Below are positions 14,006 to 16,142 of a stretch of DNA of 16,142 bases, piece by piece. This stretch comes from CAZNLL01 sp964573885. GTDB taxonomy: Bacteria > Desulfobacterota > DSM-4660 > Desulfatiglandales > Desulfatiglandaceae. The DNA lies in NCBI GenBank assembly GCA_964573885.1, contig CAZNLL010000095.1, positions 1 through 16,142 of the forward strand. The letters are read 5' to 3'. Below the pieces are notes generated by a model that had not been told where the DNA came from, did not search any database, and worked only from the letters and a program-made list of their open reading frames with translations. The first letter of the stretch is position 1, and each line of letters opens with the position of its first letter. The position numbers were made by a program, and so were the translations under genes.

Positions 14006-15499
14006 TTAATCCTCAAGGTCTCCCTCCTTCAGGAATTCCAGTTCACCACTTCCCGGGGCGCGCTGAGGATCCGCCTGCAAGAAAATGCTCACCCCATATC
14101 GACTCTCAAGCTCGGCCAGCTCTTTTCGCTTCTTGTTTTGGAGGTAGTTCACCACCTCCAGGGGAAAAACCCCTTTCACCTGGATGATCCCTTTGCGCGA
14201 CACCCCCATCCAGATCCTTCGCAAAAGGGACACGGCCGCCGACTCAACGGATAATACCAGTCCTCTCCCCTGGCAGTAAGGGCATCTGTGGTAACTTCTG
14301 GCTTCAATGGAGGGTCCCAGCCGCTGCCTGGATAGCTCAAGGAGACCAAATTTTGATATGTGGGATACATCTATTTTTGCCCGATCCTCCTTGGTTTCCT
14401 CCCGAAAAAACTTCTCCAGATCCCTGATATGCTTTCTCTCCTTCATGTCAATGAAATCGATGACCACCAGGCCCCCGATATCTCTCAGACGAAGCTGACG
14501 GGCAATTTGGGCTGCTGCCTCCATATTGGTCTTAAAAGCCGTACTCTCAATATCTTTACCGCCCTTTCCCCGTCCGGAATTCACGTCAATGGAAATGAGG
14601 GCCTCTGTGGGGTCTATGACAATGGAGCCTCCGGACTTTAAGGGGACTTCACTGCTGTAAATACTCTCGATTTGTTTCTCGACCTCATACTGGGCAAAAA
14701 TGGGGCGCTCTTCCCGGTGCAGTTTGACCCGCCTCTGGTGCCTAGGCGAGATAATTTTCATGTAGGCCTTCACCTTGCTGAAGGTCTCCCGGTCGTCTAC
14801 GAGTATTTCATTGATCTCTCCGGTGAAGAAATCCCTCAAGGTCCGCAGGCACACATCCTGTTCCTTGTGGACCAGGGAAAGGGGCGGGGCCTTTTTCACC
14901 TCCTCTTTGATGTTCTTCCACATCCTCAAAAGCCGGTTCAGGTCCCGGGAAAGTTCCCTTTTATTCTGCTTCAGGGCGGCTGTCCTTACAATATATCCTA
15001 TACCCTCCGGGATTTTCATCTGGCCCATGATGGACTTCAGACGTGCCCTCTCGGCCTCATCCTCGATCTTCCTGGATACACCGCCCGTACTCCCGGGCAT
15101 CAGGACCAGATACCGACTGGCCAGAGAGATGTAGGTGGTCAACCGGGCCCCTTTGCGCCCGGGCATCTCCCTGGTGACCTGGACCAGGACTTCCTGGCCT
15201 TTCTTCACCATCTTCTCGATCGGGGGAAGGCCCTGCTCTTTAGAAGGGTCAAAATGCTCCTGGTAGTATTCCGGATGGATGTCGCTGGCCTGTAAAAAGC
15301 CATTTTTCTCCGCCCCAAAATTGACAAAACAGGCCTGTAAACTGGGCTCAATGCGTTCCACAGCCCCTTTGTAGATATTCCCGATCCTCTGCTCTGCCGC
15401 GGAGGTCTCAATATGGAATCCGTCCAGCAGACCCGATTTTATTATGGCTATCCGATATTCTTCGGACTCCACCGCATTAATGAGCATTTTTGCTGTCAT
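14006..15499 (-). CDS. rng: Rne/Rng family ribonuclease (RNase G type)
   Basis: 497 residues, close to RNase G (489 in Escherichia coli) and without the long C-terminal scaffold of RNase E. An S1 RNA-binding domain lies at about 38-128 (GNIYKGAVERIEPSLQACFV; GFLQASDI). The DNase I-like catalytic part has LISIDVNSGRG (301-311, D305) and VVIDFIDM (345-352, D348), the magnesium-site acids. The zinc-link CPYC (406-409) for dimer or tetramer assembly is present. The enzyme cuts single-stranded AU-rich RNA from 5'-monophosphate ends and matures 16S rRNA and other RNAs. ATG 15499 has AGAGG 7 bases upstream. A 7-bp perfect hairpin lies just before the ribosome-binding site (15519-15540). Upstream gene of a possible pair with the M48 protease gene. 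Confidence 0.93.
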   Translation of the reverse strand: MTAKMLINAVESEEYRIAIIKSGLLDGFHIETSAAEQRIGNIYKGAVERIEPSLQACFVNFGAEKNGFLQASDIHPEYYQEHFDPSKEQGLPPIEKMVKKGQEVLVQVTREMPGRKGARLTTYISLASRYLVLMPGSTGGVSRKIEDEAERARLKSIMGQMKIPEGIGYIVRTAALKQNKRELSRDLNRLLRMWKNIKEEVKKAPPLSLVHKEQDVCLRTLRDFFTGEINEILVDDRETFSKVKAYMKIISPRHQRRVKLHREERPIFAQYEVEKQIESIYSSEVPLKSGGSIVIDPTEALISIDVNSGRGKGGKDIESTAFKTNMEAAAQIARQLRLRDIGGLVVIDFIDMKERKHIRDLEKFFREETKEDRAKIDVSHISKFGLLELSRQRLGPSIEARSYHRCPYCQGRGLVLSVESAAVSLLRRIWMGVSRKGIIQVKGVFPLEVVNYLQNKKRKELAELESRYGVSIFLQADPQRAPGSGELEFLKEGDLED

Positions 15500-15518
15500 A
15501 CCTGATCCTCTCTCTTCG

Positions 15519-15540
15519 GCGATCCCTGCTCACGGATCGC
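15519..15540 (-). promoter_or_regulatory. Hairpin in the rng 5' leader
   Basis: GCGATCC and GGATCGC pair perfectly over 7 bases around an 8-base loop (15526-15533), ending about 11 bases before the ribosome-binding site of rng on the minus strand. Escherichia coli rne is autoregulated through structures in its 5' untranslated region, so this stem is a candidate site for feedback cleavage. No T run follows, so it is not a terminator. Confidence 0.5.
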
Positions 15541-15720
15541 TTCTCTCCCACCGCATATAAACCCCTTCCCTTTACAAGAATTCGTGGGTGAAAAACGCTT
15601 CTTACAAATTTATATAACCCATAGATTTCTGTAAGGAACCCCAATATTTCAGCCCAAAAGTCCTTGCACGACACCGCATTTGGGGAGAATTACAAAGAAA
15701 AAGTGGAACCGATCGGGTCC

Positions 15721-15755
15721 AAGAAAACAACCCGCAAGACCGATGCCGCTCTTGC
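15721..15755 (-). terminator. Weak terminator-like hairpin after the activase-related gene
   Basis: On the minus strand GCAAGA (15750-15755) pairs with TCTTGC (15734-15739) around a 10-base loop, followed by GGG and then the T-rich GTTTTCTT. The stem is short and the T run is interrupted, so this is tentative. It lies about 40 bases after the stop at 15797. Confidence 0.35.
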
Positions 15756-15796
15756 ATCTGAAGGTGGGGGGGAGTTTCAATTCGGGCAGGGTCTCT

Positions 15797-16142
15797 CTAA
15801 TGATGGTCTCTTCTCCCGTGGCGTTTAAAGTGCTGGTGAGCTTGATACATGAAGGTCCTGATAGCCGCTTCTCTCCCGGGCTGGGAACTGGAGTCGTAAG
15901 GGGTATCGAGATAAGGGATCCTGAATCTTGTCATGAGAGGTTTGGCAATGGCCGAGGTAATGGTGCTGGGCATGCACGTAAATGGATAGACATTGACCAC
16001 GCCGTTGTATCCTTCTCTGGCGTATTCAACCATGCCGGAAATGCTCAGACACGCCTCAGTACCCACATCGAAACTGAACAGGTCCTCTTTCTGAAGGATG
16101 CTTTCCAGATGTCCGACCTTATGATCTTCAGCCAGGTCGATG
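15797..16142 (-). CDS. Acyl-CoA dehydratase activase-related protein, C-terminal fragment at window edge
   Basis: 114 residues are visible, ending at TAG 15797-15799; the gene begins beyond the right edge. The frame is open to 16142, so the GTG at 16066 is internal and not the start. The sequence DVGTEACLSISGMVEYAREG, NGVVNVYPFTCMPSTIT and IPYLDTPYDSSSQPGR is characteristic of the DUF2229-containing HgdC-related proteins. These relate to the ATP-dependent activases of 2-hydroxyacyl-CoA dehydratases and benzoyl-CoA reductases, with conserved Cys (here in FTCMPS) that may hold an iron-sulfur cluster. Whether it activates a dehydratase cannot be told from the fragment. Upstream of rng and probably transcribed separately, given the roughly 300-base gap and hairpin. 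Confidence 0.85.
   Translation of the reverse strand, partial: IDLAEDHKVGHLESILQKEDLFSFDVGTEACLSISGMVEYAREGYNGVVNVYPFTCMPSTITSAIAKPLMTRFRIPYLDTPYDSSSQPGREAAIRTFMYQAHQHFKRHGRRDHH

Larger units (their letters stand above)
15500..15796 (-). other. Intergenic region between the activase-related gene and rng
   Basis: 297 bases without a supported gene. It contains a terminator-like hairpin after the activase-related gene (15721-15755), an AT-rich segment (15590-15660) with a minus-strand TATAAA (near 15611-15616) preceded by CTTACA at 15-base spacing as a weak promoter candidate for rng, and the leader hairpin 15519-15540. No tRNA or known riboswitch was recognised. Confidence 0.5.

Noticed and set aside
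15477..15674. 65-residue minus-strand frame overlapping the rng start
   Set aside because: No ribosome-binding site evidence or family match, and it overlaps the rng ribosome-binding site and leader hairpin.
15797..16066. Short 89-residue gene starting at GTG 16066
   Set aside because: The frame stays open to the window edge and the upstream residues continue the activase-related family sequence, so GTG 16066 is an internal valine codon.

Overview
The window reads as an accessory-poor, gene-dense chromosomal segment of a GC-rich Gram-negative bacterium, most likely a Desulfobacterota (former Deltaproteobacteria) member. The reasons are a heptose-phosphate kinase for lipopolysaccharide core (Gram-negative), a DUF4416 gene (a family I know mainly from this group), a RemA/DUF370 gene between yicC and gmk, an acyl-CoA dehydratase activase-related gene of the kind common in anaerobes, and a TauE/SafE transporter of the long, signal-peptide-bearing type. 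The assignment is inferred from gene content only. I saw no CRISPR array, tRNA, rRNA, insertion sequence or prophage gene.

Layout. (1) Bases 1-1163, minus: the N-terminal two thirds or so of a GAF-MshEN-GspE/PilB-type ATPase, cut by the left edge. (2) 1433-2821, plus: a tatD-maf pair, divergent from the ATPase and sharing a 269-base intergenic region with it. (3) 7000-2853, minus: a tightly packed probable operon in the order rfaE1 - DUF4416 - yicC - remA - gmk - rlmB, headed by a good sigma70-like promoter and a leader of about 180 bases with several hairpins. It converges on maf with a gap of about 30 bases. (4) 7354-10160, plus: trkA-trkH, the NAD-binding gate and the membrane subunit of a K+ uptake system, with overlapping stop and start codons. 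(5) 10272-12152, plus: a TauE/SafE transporter followed by two intercistronic hairpins and a small three-helix membrane protein whose layout resembles the YidC/EMC3/DUF106 fold. (6) 15499-12123, minus: an RNase G/E-type ribonuclease followed by a large Ste24-like M48 membrane protease with C-terminal TPRs. The protease gene overlaps the end of the small membrane-protein gene tail to tail by 30 bases. (7) 15797-16142, minus: the C-terminus of an acyl-CoA dehydratase activase-related protein, cut by the right edge.

How the genes may work together. The minus-strand operon links envelope building (heptose kinase), nucleotide supply (gmk), RNA handling (YicC endoribonuclease, RlmB rRNA methylation) and a RemA-type DNA-binding regulator; yicC-remA-gmk matches the order known from Bacillus (yloC-remA-gmk). 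TrkA and TrkH form one transport system. The TauE protein and its small partner look like a membrane unit, and the M48 gene runs antisense into them. That convergent region (about 11.5-12.2 kb), with its tandem hairpins, an intrinsic terminator facing the protease gene and an uncharacterised small membrane protein, is the part I consider most worth checking. The rest looks like ordinary core genome.
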